The notes: generated from the letters alone by a model not told the origin. A DNA stretch of 64,000 nt from Diadophis punctatus similis (GCA_023053685.1 JALIGW010000001.1:50852359-50916358), one strand, 5' to 3'; shown: positions 1 to 11,000, counted from the stretch's first letter. Made by a program: numbers and translations.

Positions 1-486
1 CAGATGTGGAGAATCTTTTAGGTACATTGTTACAATAAATCCACCTGTCTAAAATTTCTTTGTAGATTTGTGTTCATTTTGGTGTTTGGATTTTTAGAGG
101 AGGTGTGTACATGAAGATTACGCTAAAGTGAAGTGTAAGGGTAAAACATTTAGGTAGCCCTGATCTAGGTTCAATCCTAGCAAAATTAAATAGCTTTGAA
201 GCCAGAAGCCTTCTGAGGTTGGGCATATTTCATCTTTGGTTCTGCATGGGATCATGCTTTTCCATGCAGAAATATTCATAAATTGGGGTTCTTCCTGGAT
301 TCATAGCTCTGCTTTATCGATGCAATGCCTGTAATAGAATTTTCACATCACTCTAGTTTGCAAAACTTTTAAAAATCAGACACTGAGGAGTCAGTCATTA
401 AGCAAAGAGAAACAGCATCCCTTGTATCTAATTGAAAGCCAGTTGTTTAATGTTAGATGATGGATATAATCAAGAAGAACACTTAC

Positions 487-650
487 TTGGAGTGGTCCAT
501 TTCACTTCTACAGCTGTGTGGTTAAGAGGCTTTGCAGCAACATTGGTGCCTTTCTCTGAAAATCCTGCTAATGTTGTAACAACCACTTCTTCACTTGACG
601 TATATCCTACTTCATTATGTACTATCAGCTTATATGCATATGTTGTATTC
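487..650 (-). CDS. USH2A: USH2A exon (most downstream in window): end of one FnIII domain, start of another
   Basis: Exon of 164 nt with acceptor ATCCTTTAG and a strong GTAAGT donor at 481-486. The first base completes Arg, followed by NTTYAYKLIVHNEVGYTSSE and EVVVTTL, the F-G end of an FnIII domain (Y-x-Y-K-L-x-V-x-N motif). The next domain begins AGFSEKGTNVAAKPLNHTAV then EVKWTTP, and the exon ends with one base of a split codon. The donor was placed at GTAAGT rather than four bases later at GTGTTC because it matches consensus better and keeps the phase I expect. The continuing exon is outside the window to the left. Confidence 0.93.
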
Positions 651-2172
651 CTAAAGGATATGATTTGTATCGTTAAGAAAGGAAAAATCATTAGAAGCAT
701 TCAGTTTAAGTGTTGACTTTACTTCAGCTTCTAACCAAAAATTAGATTAGAAGAAACATTAAGCAGAGCTGCTATTTGACTCAAAAATGTGTGAATTAGC
801 ACAAATAGCAGCTCTGCTGAATGTTTCTTTTCAGTTCCAAAACAAATTTTGGTAACTATGTCCAATTATGGCAGTTATATATTTGAACCTCTTATAAAAT
901 ACTAGTTGGAGGCGCTAGTTCCCACTTACTTCAAAGTTAAATCCTGATTCATTAATTTTATTCCCAATTCCAGATACTTCAAAAGTATCCTGAACTCTGA
1001 TGTTCAAAAATTCCTTGCCTTCAAGAAAATGCATAGAACATATTCAGGCAAGGCAATTACAAGAAATTCATAAGAGCAAAAAAAGTTCAGGACAATATTT
1101 CTGCATTTGTCAACAAACCACAGTAAAGCTAGCTTAACATGATGTATGAACCTCTCTGTGAGATATGGTGCCAGGAAAGGAAGAGATAGTTATCCACGCA
1201 ACTATGTTTGGTTTGTTGGAAAATCTTTTTATAAAAGGCTTAGATTAAACAGAATTTATAGAATTCAGTGAAGGAACACAGAATAGACAATTACTGTTTT
1301 TACACAATGCCACAAAGTGGTTTGATTTTGGCTTAGTAATATGTGAAACCAGTTTTTATAATACATAAATCATTTTTTAAGGATTGGAAATGTGGTTTAT
1401 TCAGTCAACAATGATTAAACAAACAGTTGTTTAGCAAAATACATGAACCCAGCCTATAAGTTTAAATATGCCTACCATAAATACAGACTCCAATACCTCC
1501 AAGGAGTGAAAGAAACCTGACATATTTTTTACTAAATGAATATTTTCTGGTTATGCGTGATAGGGTCAGATGTCCAAGGGACCAACAGAAGGATATAATG
1601 ATGGGTTGGGGTGATGATTTGTTATAGAATGGGACATCTTAGAATAGGACAAAGACAGGCAGGTGGAGGAAGATTTGTAAAGAAACAAGGAGAATAAAGC
1701 CCTAGATATTGCTTTACTTAAACTAAAATGTCCTCTTAAGAAAAAGCCACAATTAAAAGAGTCCAAGGTTTCCTAGGTCAACACATCACAGATCTATACT
1801 CCAAATCTCCTTCATAAATATTTCTCAAACCCATGAACAAGCTAGCAATAGAATACAATTGGAAGGATGCAGGATGCTGTGTACTTTAATGAAATAAGTA
1901 AAACCATTCACTCAATATTCCAGCAGTTCACTTCTTACTTTCCTAAGCATTTTTTTTTAAAAAAGCAAAACAAAATTGCACAGAGGAGAAGAGTAGGTAA
2001 CCAAACCAAACAAAAGAGTGTTAATAAAGGCTCATGCCAAAAGAGATGACAGAAAATATTTCATTACATAATTAACATGTTTGCAACACGGAGATGCAAG
2101 GAACGCTTTGAACTATTAAATATGGGCTATACAAAATGCCAGCATTTGTTTTTATAGTTTTAGTAATCTTAC
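651..2172 (-). other. USH2A intron, 1.5 kb
   Basis: AT-rich intron between the 123-nt and 164-nt exons. Apart from the hairpin at 751-829, described separately, I see no coding exon, RNA gene or recognisable transposon. The open frames here are short and lack family features. Confidence 0.8.
751..829. repeat. Near-perfect intronic hairpin, 28-bp stem
   Basis: The arm at 751-778 and the arm at 802-829 are reverse complements at 27 of 28 positions, with a 23-nt loop. The fold is about 79 nt, the size of a microRNA precursor. It lies in the USH2A intron, about 100 bp from the 3' splice site at 651. It could also be the relic of a small inverted-repeat transposon; I see no target-site duplication. 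Confidence 0.7.
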
Positions 2173-2295
2173 CTGCTAAGACCCTTATCTTCATAAAGCC
2201 ACTGAGTTCCTGAGTAAATATTGTCCCAGAGATTTAAATCTTCAGGGGGATTTGATGCAAGTGGCTGCTGGATTTTACGTCTCAGGAGCTCATAT
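2173..2295 (-). CDS. USH2A: USH2A exon: middle of an FnIII domain (YELLRRK exon)
   Basis: A 123-nt exon, too short to stand out as an open frame, found by looking for the missing middle of an FnIII domain between the flanking exons. On the minus strand it has acceptor TTTTGTGTTAG and donor CAG|GTAAGA. It completes the Arg codon and encodes YELLRRKIQQPLASNPPEDL then NLWDNIYSGTQWLYEDKGLS, ending in AG of another split Arg. This segment is very strongly conserved in usherin as I remember the mammalian protein, and both phases (1 nt in, 2 nt out) fit the neighbours. Confidence 0.95.
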
Positions 2296-2975
2296 CTAAC
2301 ACAAAAGACAAGCAGAATGGTGGGATTATCTTAACTAATGTTATGACAAAAAAAGGTTGCTTTTAAAAGTCACACGTTATTTTCTTTTTACAGCTGTAAT
2401 CTTGTTTTTTTAATATTTTAGAATTTGACACTTTCCATAACTTATGTAATTAGTTTCAGAATGGATGAGAGGGTTTTTTTTAGCAGTTCTTTTATTAAGG
2501 AAAAATTATCTGAGTATGTAATAATAGAGTGTTTGATGAAATGTTTACATACCTTTTTAGGATAATTTGACAGCAGTTTGAACAGGCAAATTTGCTTTAT
2601 ATAGAAAAAAAGTTAAGAAAGAGAAACTATATGAAAACATAACGAGTTCTCTTCCTGGCATAAACTTTATCTGCTATGTAACTAACCTGATTTAATTTGG
2701 TTTAATAATAAAGATTTTCCCTTGAAAGTTGTGAAATAATAACTAGGTCAGGAGACTATGATAATCAGTCTTTATATCAGTTGCTTTAAAAAAAACTGCT
2801 TTTCCTCAATTTATTTGTAAATGTATCAGGATTCTCTTTGCCCTGCAATCAATTTTTCCTTGGGTGACTATTGTTCAGAAGCGAAGAATTGTTTCCATCA
2901 AAATGACACTTTCCATGAACAAGAAAGTGGCTTCAACAGACTTGAGAAACTAAAAGTTTATAGATGTATGTGTAT

Positions 2976-3416
2976 CAGAGGTGGGTTCCTGCCGGAGCTG
3001 CCCAGTGTGCAGCTCCGGTAGGGAGCGGCCAATTGCGCAATTTGCGCGCGACCGCTCTGAAGCCCTCTTTGCCGGTCCACCATGCGCGTCACCATTTTTT
3101 TCCGTGAATTTTTGGCCAATTTTGCTTCTGTGCATGCGCGGAAGCAAAATCTCACCAAAATCTCATAAAGGGACGCACACGAGAGAGAGATTTTGGTGAG
3201 ATTTTGCTTCTGCGCATGTGCGGAAGCAAAATCGCGCCAAAATCTCGCACGCACACGCATCCCCTCATGAGATTTCGGTGCAATTTTGCTTCCACGCATG
3301 CGCGGAAGCAAAATCACGTGAGGGGGCGCCCGCACGTAGCGGGCACACAGGCATGCCTGAAGCGTGGAGATGCGCATGCAGCACACCGGCACCGGTAAGG
3401 GAGGAATCTGCCGCTG
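2976..3416. mobile_element. Non-autonomous hAT-type element with 8-bp target duplication
   Basis: The 8-bp direct repeat ATGTGTAT lies at 2968-2975 and 3417-3424, exactly flanking a 441-bp GC-rich block. It starts CAGAGGTGGGTTCCTGCC, and its end reads CAGCGGCAGATTCCTCCC on the other strand, an imperfect terminal inverted repeat. CAG...CTG ends with an 8-bp duplication are characteristic of hAT transposons. Inside are three imperfect palindromes of about 30 bp built on TTTTGCTTCNGCGCATGCG (near 3120-3151, 3203-3231 and 3283-3313). No transposase is encoded; open frames across it are composition artefacts. Confidence 0.85.
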
Positions 3417-3936
3417 ATGTGTATGTACGGTATGTTTATCTGAAAAGAAAGAAAACCAACAAGGTCTCAACACATTCAATGGCCCCAGAAAAACAAAAAA
3501 TTATTAGGAACAGCAAATAAAATGTAGGAAATAAAATTTTCTCCAGAATTCTGATTTAATCAAATAACACAATTAATTAATTTTAGGACTCAGTCTACTT
3601 TGAGATGGAAGGATCAGTCTAATTCAAATCTGAATAATTTGCACAGGTTCATAATTAGGTCTGCTCTAAAGCAGACCAAATGTTAATCTCCTTAACATTT
3701 CCATATTTTATACTTGAGTTTAAAAAATCTTTAGTTTTGAAAAAGTATTTATCAGGCAAGAGATTTTTTCCCCATGAAGTTTCTCTCCTTTTAAAAAGAA
3801 AAGAAACAAAGAAAAGAAGAGAAAGTTGCTTCAAGTGGCTTGAAATTTCAGCTATCAAGCCCATACAGCACATACTGTACTATCTATCTTTGGGAAGAAC
3901 AGCACATACTATCTTTCCAAGAGACACTGCTTAGAG

Positions 3937-4083
3937 CAGGTGGGTGGGGAACTATGGCCCCTTTATGACTAGTGGATTTCAACTCCCAGAATTCCTGAGC
4001 CAGCCATGCTCAGCAATACTGGCTCAGGAATTCTGAGAGTTGAAGTCCATTGGTCATAAAGTGGCCATAGTTCCCCACCCACC
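3937..4083. mobile_element. Palindromic hAT-like MITE
   Basis: The left half (GGTGGGTGGGGAACTATGGC ... ATTTCAACTCCCAGAATTCC) is mirrored by the right half over about 65 bp, so the whole 147-bp unit folds into one hairpin with a short loop near 4010. A CTTAGAG repeat flanks both ends (3930-3936 and 4083-4089). It shares the core ACTTCAACTCCCAGAATTCC with other hairpins in this window, for example at 11739 and 33862. Confidence 0.8.
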
Positions 4084-4508
4084 TTAGAGAAAATATGGAC
4101 AATCCCAGGCAACTTTTTAAAAAATGGATTCAAGGTTCCTGGGAGGAACAATACATCACCTTTGCTCCCAAGATATTTTAAGACTCATTTTGAACACAGA
4201 GTAGCTGCCATGTGAACAACCTCAACTTTTAAATACTATGAATATATTAAAACAAGATACATTTTTAATGACAGCCTTCAGAAAACTTTGCCAAATTTAT
4301 CAATTGAAGATTTCTTAGAAGAATTACATTCTGAGGGGTATCCCAATCTAAGAGGTGCAACATTACTATACTTTTCATTCCTTTAGTTCATTTGCATTTT
4401 TTCCTTTTGACATTTCCATGTGTACTGAGGCATGGATAGAAATTCACAAAAATGTACTTTTGTTATAGCTGCACTTATTATTCACCTTAGATTAACTGAT
4501 ACATACAA

Positions 4509-6302
4509 CCATGTTTCCCCGAAAATAAGACCCTGTCTTATATTTTTTGACCCACAGCCTTATTATTGGGGGGGTTGTCTTATTATTTTTTGGGGTGCAG
4601 GAGGCGGGCCAGGCCACAAGACGCACATCTTACCAGAGTCTGGCAGCTTCATGGTGTCTCTCAAACGGTCTGTGCAGGGAAACACCTTGCACAGTACAGA
4701 AAAAGTTCTCGCTGCAAGAAGTTGTTAATTGCTTGCATTTGCGAGAAGTTTTTCTGTACTGTGCAAGGTGTTTTCCTGCACAGACCAGCTGAGAGATGCC
4801 ACGGAGCTGCCAGACTCAGGAAAGATGCACATCTCACGGTGGGATGCAATTTGGGGGTGGCAGGTGGGGCAGGGGATGGCCCGGGCCGGGCCGTGAGACA
4901 CTGCTCTTCCTCTCTTAAAGTTTCTGGGGGTCCCTTTCTTTACTTTTCTTCCAAGAAATTGTGACAAGGAAAGGCTTCGTCTCCTCCTGCCTCCCACCTC
5001 CACCCCCACCTTCCATGCATTGACACTAATGTGATCCTCAAGGGTGATCAGGAGATCGTTCTCCAGTTTTTGTTTCTTTTAAAATGGGGGAAAGACCTGC
5101 CACTGAGGTAGGGTTGAGGGAAGGGATCCCTCTCCGTTCGAGATGGCCGGCCGGCCCTTCCCATTCAGGAACACTGCACTAGAGAAGTTTACCCCCTACC
5201 CCTTGCAGGCCTGCCCGCTCTCGCTCCTCTTTTCCTTGACCTACTGGCGGACCTTTTCCTCCTTGGACGCCTCGAACCCGAGAAGGTGAAGAGAAAGGAG
5301 GGTTCCCTTCCCGGAGAATTAATCAGATAAAGGCACTTCCTCTCTCTGGCTTGCAAGGGCTCTGGCTGCTCTGGGAGTTCAGGTGGGCTTCATTCTGCTG
5401 CCTTTGCGCCCAACAGGAAACGAAGCATCCGGGCTACTTTCGCTTTGGGCCAGTCCAAAGGAGGCACTTGTTTAGTTTAAGTGCTGAGTGCAAGGCCCAA
5501 GCAGAATGTAGAAAGGGGTTTTTTTAGCGGGGCGTGGGAGAGAGAGAGACTCATCAGGCTCCTTCCATCTCGCCTGGAGTGGGAGTCGCAGTCGGTGGGG
5601 TTGGTTCTTCAACCCCAGGAATTTCCTCATGAAGACAGAGGCAGGGATTTGTTTTGTCTGCTGAGGCCAAAGTGAAAGCACAAAAGCACAAAAGCCAGCC
5701 TGGAACTGATGAATTTCCCTGCCTTTTTTTTGCTCTTTCTGGGCCCGGGGATTGATTTTTTTTCTTCTGCCCCTTTGCCACAGGAAACTCAAAGCTCTTT
5801 TGGGGGGGGCACAAAGGGAGGAAGTTCGAGTAAATTAAGAAACTTAAAGTGACCGGCCGGCCGGGGAGAGGGGGCAACTGGCCTGCCGCTCATTTTGCCG
5901 CAGCAAGGAGTGGGTCGCGAGGCATGTCGCTGGCCTGCCACTCATTTCGCACCCCACTGCTTGCCGCGGCAAAATGAGAGGCAGATCAGTGATGCGCTTC
6001 GTGCCCCACTCCTTGCCGTTGCTGGGCTGCTGCTCATTTTGTTGCAGCAAGCAATGGGGCACAAGGTGCATTGCTTGCCCTGCCGCTCTTTTTGTGCGGC
6101 TGCTCTTTTTGCCCTACCAGTAGGTACAGTAAGGGCATGTGGAGTGTGTGTGGCAAGCACCAGTGGAAATGGCGGGGACCATCTGCGCATGCATTTAAGT
6201 AGTTGAGGTGGCTTATTTGGGGGGGGAGTTATTTCAGTGCATAGTCTGAAAAGCCTGATTGGGCTTATAATGGGGACATGTCTTATTTTCGGGGAAACAC
6301 GG
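4509..6302. mobile_element. 1.8-kb terminal-inverted-repeat element with GC-rich interior
   Basis: The left end CCATGTTTCCCCGAAAATAA is the inverted match of the right end (TTATTTTCGGGGAAACACGG), and the similarity continues through AGAC...GTCTTAT. AA dinucleotides lie on both flanks, where a TA duplication would be expected for a Tc1/mariner-type element. The interior differs sharply from the AT-rich intron: GC-rich, with GGCCGGCC runs and a large inverted repeat at 4618-4839. I recognise no transposase and no gene fragment, so this is a non-autonomous element with cargo-like filler. It could be misread as a CpG island; the TIRs argue against a promoter. Confidence 0.72.
4618..4839. repeat. 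Inverted repeat inside the 1.8-kb TIR element
   Basis: Arms of about 90 bp (4618-4713 and 4747-4839) match in opposite orientation, for example CACCTTGCACAGTACAGAAA at 4682-4701 and its complement at about 4752-4771. The spacer around 4720-4745 is short. Overlapping open frames on the two strands (CRETPCTVQKKF / CRKTPCTVQKNF) arise from this symmetry and are not genes. Confidence 0.75.
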
Positions 6303-6561
6303 AAGTAGTTTGGGTTTAAAGTGCTTTGGTTGGAATGAACAGAGGAAAAAAAAACCACCCTCTCAAATTTTCAAATATTTTATACAGTATTTGTTTAAGT
6401 ACTGTATAAAGTACTTACAGTGTAAGTAATGTTTAATTCTTCAGATAATCACTAGGGAAAATTGAAAATGCAATACCAGTCAAATATCCTGCTGTCTCCC
6501 CAACATAACCTCTTCAGTATTTTCAGTTTATCACCTGATCATCACATTTTCAATATACCCA

Positions 6562-6665
6562 AAGAATAGAATAGAATAGAATAGAATAGAATAGAATAGA
6601 ATAGAATAGAATAGAATAGAATAGCTTTATTGGCCAAGTGTGATTAGACACACAAGGAATCTGAT
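6562..6665 (-). repeat. (AATAG)n microsatellite joined to a LINE 3' tail
   Basis: About 12 uninterrupted AATAG units (6562-6624) run straight into CTTTATTGGCCAAGTGTGAT TAGACACACAAGGAAT, a dispersed LINE 3' end in reverse orientation. AATAG arrays seeded by the 3' ends of CR1-like LINEs are a described property of snake genomes, so this junction is one of the better lineage clues here. Confidence 0.7.
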
Positions 6666-8281
6666 GAAGAAATAGTATCTCTCTGGGTGGGGGGAGCTCT
6701 ATTAATTTCTCCTGGCATCCCATTCTGCCAAAATAGTTATTCCAGTTCATTATTTGTTTAACAATGTTACAAGCTGACTTCCCTCCATGAGCTCAAAACA
6801 CTTTACATGGGATTCCCCTTTCTTTTATCCTATTTTATCTTTATACTCTAGGAGCAGTGTAGGGTTGAGAATAAATGCTGGGCCAAAAGTGAGCTTCAAT
6901 AACTACAAAAAGAATATGAATCAATATCTTTTTATTTATAATCCAACTTCTTAATCCCTTTGCCATACTAAGAGATCATGAAGAAGGGAAAATTTGTTAG
7001 TACAAGTTAATATTACATTAATCCTCTCACCAATGTACAGTAAATGCATACACTGTAGTATCCATCTGATTTTATAGGAGAGCCCAGAAGGAATTCCTAA
7101 TAATTAGTCTTTAGTAATTTGCTGGTTATGTATTAAGCAAAACTAATTAAGAATTCCTTCTTGTATCTGAATAATTTTAGGTTGATAATAGAATTGTCCA
7201 ACCCATGTCAAGTATGGTTCCTGGCTTTAGAAGTAGAAGCCATTTTGATTCATTCTGAGAAATCCCATTCTTTGAAGCATAAATTGGATGAAAATGGAGT
7301 ATAAATAATTCCCATTATTTAGAGTGGAAAAATAGTAAATGTCTCTAATCTTCTTTTTATAAGGACAGCATGAATTTCAAAAGGAAGTTTTAAAAAGTGA
7401 TTTAGATTTCATAAAGTAGTTATGGGGGGGAAGGAGGGCTTGAGCTACACACCTTTAAAATTTGTGTTAAATGTCTATAGGATTTTACATTTTCCACCAG
7501 AATCTATAAGAAAAATAGATACTTTTAAGAAATGAAATGTGCTAAATTTAATAATAATGGGTGCAATGTTTTATTAAAGTTATGTAAATTTAATGCTATT
7601 AAATATAACTTTTGAAGGCAGAATATATAGTGAAAATGAATTTTCTAGCAAGGAGTATCTGTGGCAAATTTCAGGCAGATCAGTTGATGGGTTTTTCAGC
7701 AAAAGGAAAGGTTGCATCCTTTCTGAATGCAGTCAGGGATTGAGGGCAGGGATAAATATGAGAGATTAAGTCACTCATATTTCCCTAAAAGCAAATAAAG
7801 TTCTTAAACCAATCAGGTAGATAAGAAGCCATAAACTTCTTATCTATGGGTGGAAGATGGAAAACAGGAAATAAATGCTTAAATTAAGAGTGCCATATCA
7901 ATTTCTATGCCCCCTCCTCTCCCTCCTCTCCCATTTTGATTGGCATAACTGATGGTTGTCTGATTATAAGGGTCACTCTCATTTGAGGGCAGACCTGTCA
8001 ATCAAGAATACAGTTAAACTTCTTTTTGGTACTTGAAAGAGATCCTGGAATGCATGGTGGAAGGACAATTTTGCGTCTGATTTCAGTTTGGGAAAGGACA
8101 TATGGGAGAAGGACATCCTGTCAAATGAACCCAAAACTAATTTGAATTGTCCCCATCCAATCTGAGTTTATGTCGAGTCCTAATAATTTCAGGCAGTTCT
8201 AGGTAGTCTAATTTGTTTTGATTAAATAAAATTTATATACACAGTTTTTTGTGAACTCTGATATATTGTTCTTTCCATTAC

Positions 8282-8616
8282 CTTATGTGATGTCCATTGG
8301 GTTTAGATGGTGGTTGCCAATACACAGTAATTACTGACTCATTAATTGGGGTCACAGTCACAGAACTGATATTTTGGGGAAATGTTGGAAGTGTAACCAT
8401 ATATGTTGGTAGACTCTTGGTGCACCCTCCAATGAAATCTCCACCTCCAGTACAAGCTTCTATGGTGACTGAGTAATTTGTGAAAGGGATCAGGTTGGTT
8501 ACTACATGGCTCATTGAAGTTGTCAAATTGTTAGTTATAGTGATTTGAGGGTTCGGCATGTGGATCTCATAGCTCAACATTTCTCCATTTAAAATAGAAG
8601 GAGACTCCCAGGAAAC
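8282..8616 (-). CDS. USH2A: USH2A exon: rest of one FnIII domain and start of the next
   Basis: Exon of 335 nt with acceptor TTGTTTTAG and donor AAG|GTAATG. It starts in phase 0 directly after ...PYTAQ and reads VSWESPSILNGEMLSYEIHM, completing the FnIII domain begun in the previous exon (LIPFTNYSVTIEACTGGGDF, then GGCTKSLPTYMVT, with the paired Cys typical of usherin FnIII domains). A new domain starts at PTFPQNISSVTVTPINESVI and reaches WQPPSKPNGHHI before a split Arg codon. Sequons NLT, NYS, NIS and NES are present. It lies 11.7 kb downstream of the previous exon. Confidence 0.96.
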
Positions 8617-8824
8617 CTAAAACAATAAGAAAAGGATTAAGAATGAAAGATTAAGAATTTTACAAGGTTTAAAAAATAGTTCTAACAACATCATGCTCTT
8701 TGTAAGGACAATTTCTCTTTCAGGTTTTATACAAGCAAATATGAATCCAATATTCATAAATGTTTATCATGGTTATGGTCCATAACCTGATGTTCCAATA
8801 GAAGAAAATATTTATACCTCAGGT

Positions 8825-9040
8825 TTGAACTGTGGAGATCTTGATACTCTTTGAGCTTGATTGTTTACTTATTGACATTTTATTGTCCAACTAGGTAACA
8901 TCAGTGCATGTTACCTAGTTGGGTTTTGCTGCCTGTTTATACACAGTATAATATACCGGTAACACTGATGATGTTACGTAGTTTAGAAATGAAATGTATG
9001 TAAGCAAACAACCAAGAGCATCATGGAGTCTACATAGTCT
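8825..9040. repeat. Inverted-repeat remnant, LINE-like, with perfect 15-bp core hairpin
   Basis: Positions 8887-8901 and 8908-8922 are exact reverse complements (CCAACTAGGTAACAT, loop CAGTGC). Further out, 8825-8886 read in reverse resembles 8965-9035 read forward (CTGATGATGTTAC...AAACAACCAAGAG), so a longer decayed inverted duplication surrounds the core. The words resemble a dispersed squamate LINE segment, but I cannot name the family. Confidence 0.5.
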
Positions 9041-9691
9041 AATGTGATTTGTCATGACTATACTTTAATCATAAAAATGATAAAAAATCATGATAATCAT
9101 AACATTTTATTAGGTTTATGCAGATACCAAATTAAAAAAAATATTCAGGGTGCATAAACATTTTAAAGTATCTTAAGAACATACAACAAATTTGTATGTA
9201 GGGAAAAATACACAAACAAGAAAATTCTAGCCCCCATCAAGGGTTAAGTGAGATCACAAATCACCTCTGGCCTATTTGAAAAGCTTAGTTTGAAAATATT
9301 TTCTAAAGGGGTCATATGAACTTTCAGGGAATGATATTTCAAAGGGCAAGACCTGGAGAAAAATGGTATTCCAGATGAGGCCTAGGAGATTCTATGCAAT
9401 GGCATAGTTTAATCAACAGGATCCAGAGCATCGACAACCTGCCAGATCTTATTGAAGAAGCAGAAAGAATTAGAGAATGGCAATCCCATGAATAACCAGG
9501 ACTTGAAATCTACCGTATGAAGTGCTTTATAGATAATAAACAGCACCTAGAATTGCATCCAGAAAGTATCTAGTAACCATTGCAACTTGCAATGAAGAGC
9601 TGTCAAGATAAGTGTTTTGAGGTATTAGAACACCTATAGATGTTAAATAAGAAAAGGGAGAATGTTAAACCCTAATCTAGCCTTGTAACTA

Positions 9692-9849
9692 GCTGTTGTG
9701 GCCTAGAGGTGGAGTTCTTGCCTCACAATCAGAAGGTTATGAGTTTAATCCTAGGTAGAGGCAGATGTAGGGTCTCCTGCTTGGGCAGGGGGTTGGACTA
9801 GATGACCTGCAAGGTCCCTTCCAACTCTGTTAATCTGTTAATCTGTTAA
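9692..9849 (+). mobile_element. tRNA-derived SINE with a CR1-type 3' tail
   Basis: The head contains an A-box-like GTGGCCTAGAGGTGG and a B-box-like GGTTATGAGTTTAATCC, as in tRNA-derived SINEs. The body ends with the same 3' sequence as the CR1 copies in this window (CAGGGGGTTGGACTAGATGA ... CCCTTCCAACTCTGTT) and a short AATCTGTT repeat. A tRNA head fused to a LINE tail implies mobilisation by CR1 machinery. Confidence 0.75.
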
Positions 9850-10629
9850 ATCATTGGACTAGGACTCAATCTCTCTCTCTCACACACACACCCATCAACC
9901 AACAATGACTGGAACTTGCCATGGACAAAGGAGAAGAACCACTGTGAAACAGTGCTACTAACTAATCCCCCAAGTCAGCCAGAAAGATACCATGATCAAT
10001 AATATCAAAAGCTACCAAGAGATCAAGGAGGATTAGGAGGGTTGTACTACTCCATCACACTAAAGGTTATCGATGAGTGTAAACAATGTCATCTCAGTGC
10101 TACGTGTTGGCTGGAAATGCAAGAGAAAATATTCCATCTGATATGTTTCTTCCAGAGCTCTGGCTGTTGCTATCAGAAAATATAGTCAAATCTTTTTCCA
10201 TTTCAAAATACTTTTGGATTTCCTTCTTATAACATCATTCTTCACTGGTATTAAAACCTAATTATGACTGTCAAAGAGTCATTTTTAATCAATCTAGGTG
10301 GCAAGCTGTTCACCTGAAAAATGTGCCATTTTGTTATGAGTATTTTTTTATATCAGTCCAAATGTAGGAAAAGATAAAAAACAGGTTTGTCCAGACATTT
10401 GATAAAGTATTGCACAAAAGTATTGGCTGAGTTCTTTAAGATGGTTTATACCTGACAGCTTTAATGCATCCTTTTGCAGATCAGGCATCCTATTCTGAAT
10501 TATGCATGTCTTGGATTATCAGACATAGAAAATATACAATAAAATACAATTTTACTTGTCTATTAACTCTGGAGAAGCTCATGATCAAAAGAAAATTTAT
10601 ATTTGCATTTACTTTTGAGATCAAAATGA

Positions 10630-11000
10630 AATTGAGGCTCTGGGAGGCCTAGTATAGGCCCAGGCCACCTGTCCTGGGCTTCCAAAGGCCCAGATCCTGA
10701 CACACCCCATGTTCTCCCTCTCACTCCTCAGGGTCTCCACAGTCCTTGTGCCTGTTTTCCTCCCCCAGGTTCTTGCAGGCCTCCCCTGGGTCTTTCCAGG
10801 CTTTTTCCCACCACCACCACCAGGTCCCCCATGGGCCTTTTCCCTCCCACTCAGTCCTCACAGGGCTTGGGGTTCCTCCGCACATCCTACTGGATCTCTG
10901 GAGCTTTCTGCTGTGCTGCATGGACCACTTTAGGGAAGGAGAATGCAGCTTTATCATGTGGCCATGTGGTTTGATTCTGGAAGTGGTTGCCATTTTCTAA
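10630..11000. other. GC-rich block of unknown origin
   Basis: Composition jumps from AT-rich intron to C/T-rich sequence with CCACCACCACCACCAGG and GGGAGGCCTAGTATAGGCCC. Open frames on both strands are low-complexity and match no family I know. I see no terminal inverted repeats or flanking duplications. It is probably an old repeat fragment. Confidence 0.35.

Larger units (their letters stand above)
2296..8281 (-). other. USH2A intron, 6.0 kb, mostly transposons
   Basis: Holds a hAT element (2976-3416), a palindromic MITE (3937-4083), a 1.8-kb TIR element (4509-6302) and an (AATAG)n array with LINE tail (6562-6665). The stretches 2296-2975, 3430-3930, 4090-4500 and 6670-8281 are AT-rich, and I recognise nothing in them. 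Confidence 0.8.

Noticed and set aside
2958..3479. 173-codon minus-strand open frame
   Set aside because: It spans a hAT element and its palindromes, giving repeated RARFWRDFASAHA-like text without family similarity.
4900..6200. GC-rich region as a CpG-island promoter or a gene with its own open frames
   Set aside because: It lies inside terminal inverted repeats, frames are short and conflict on both strands, and no protein family is recognisable.
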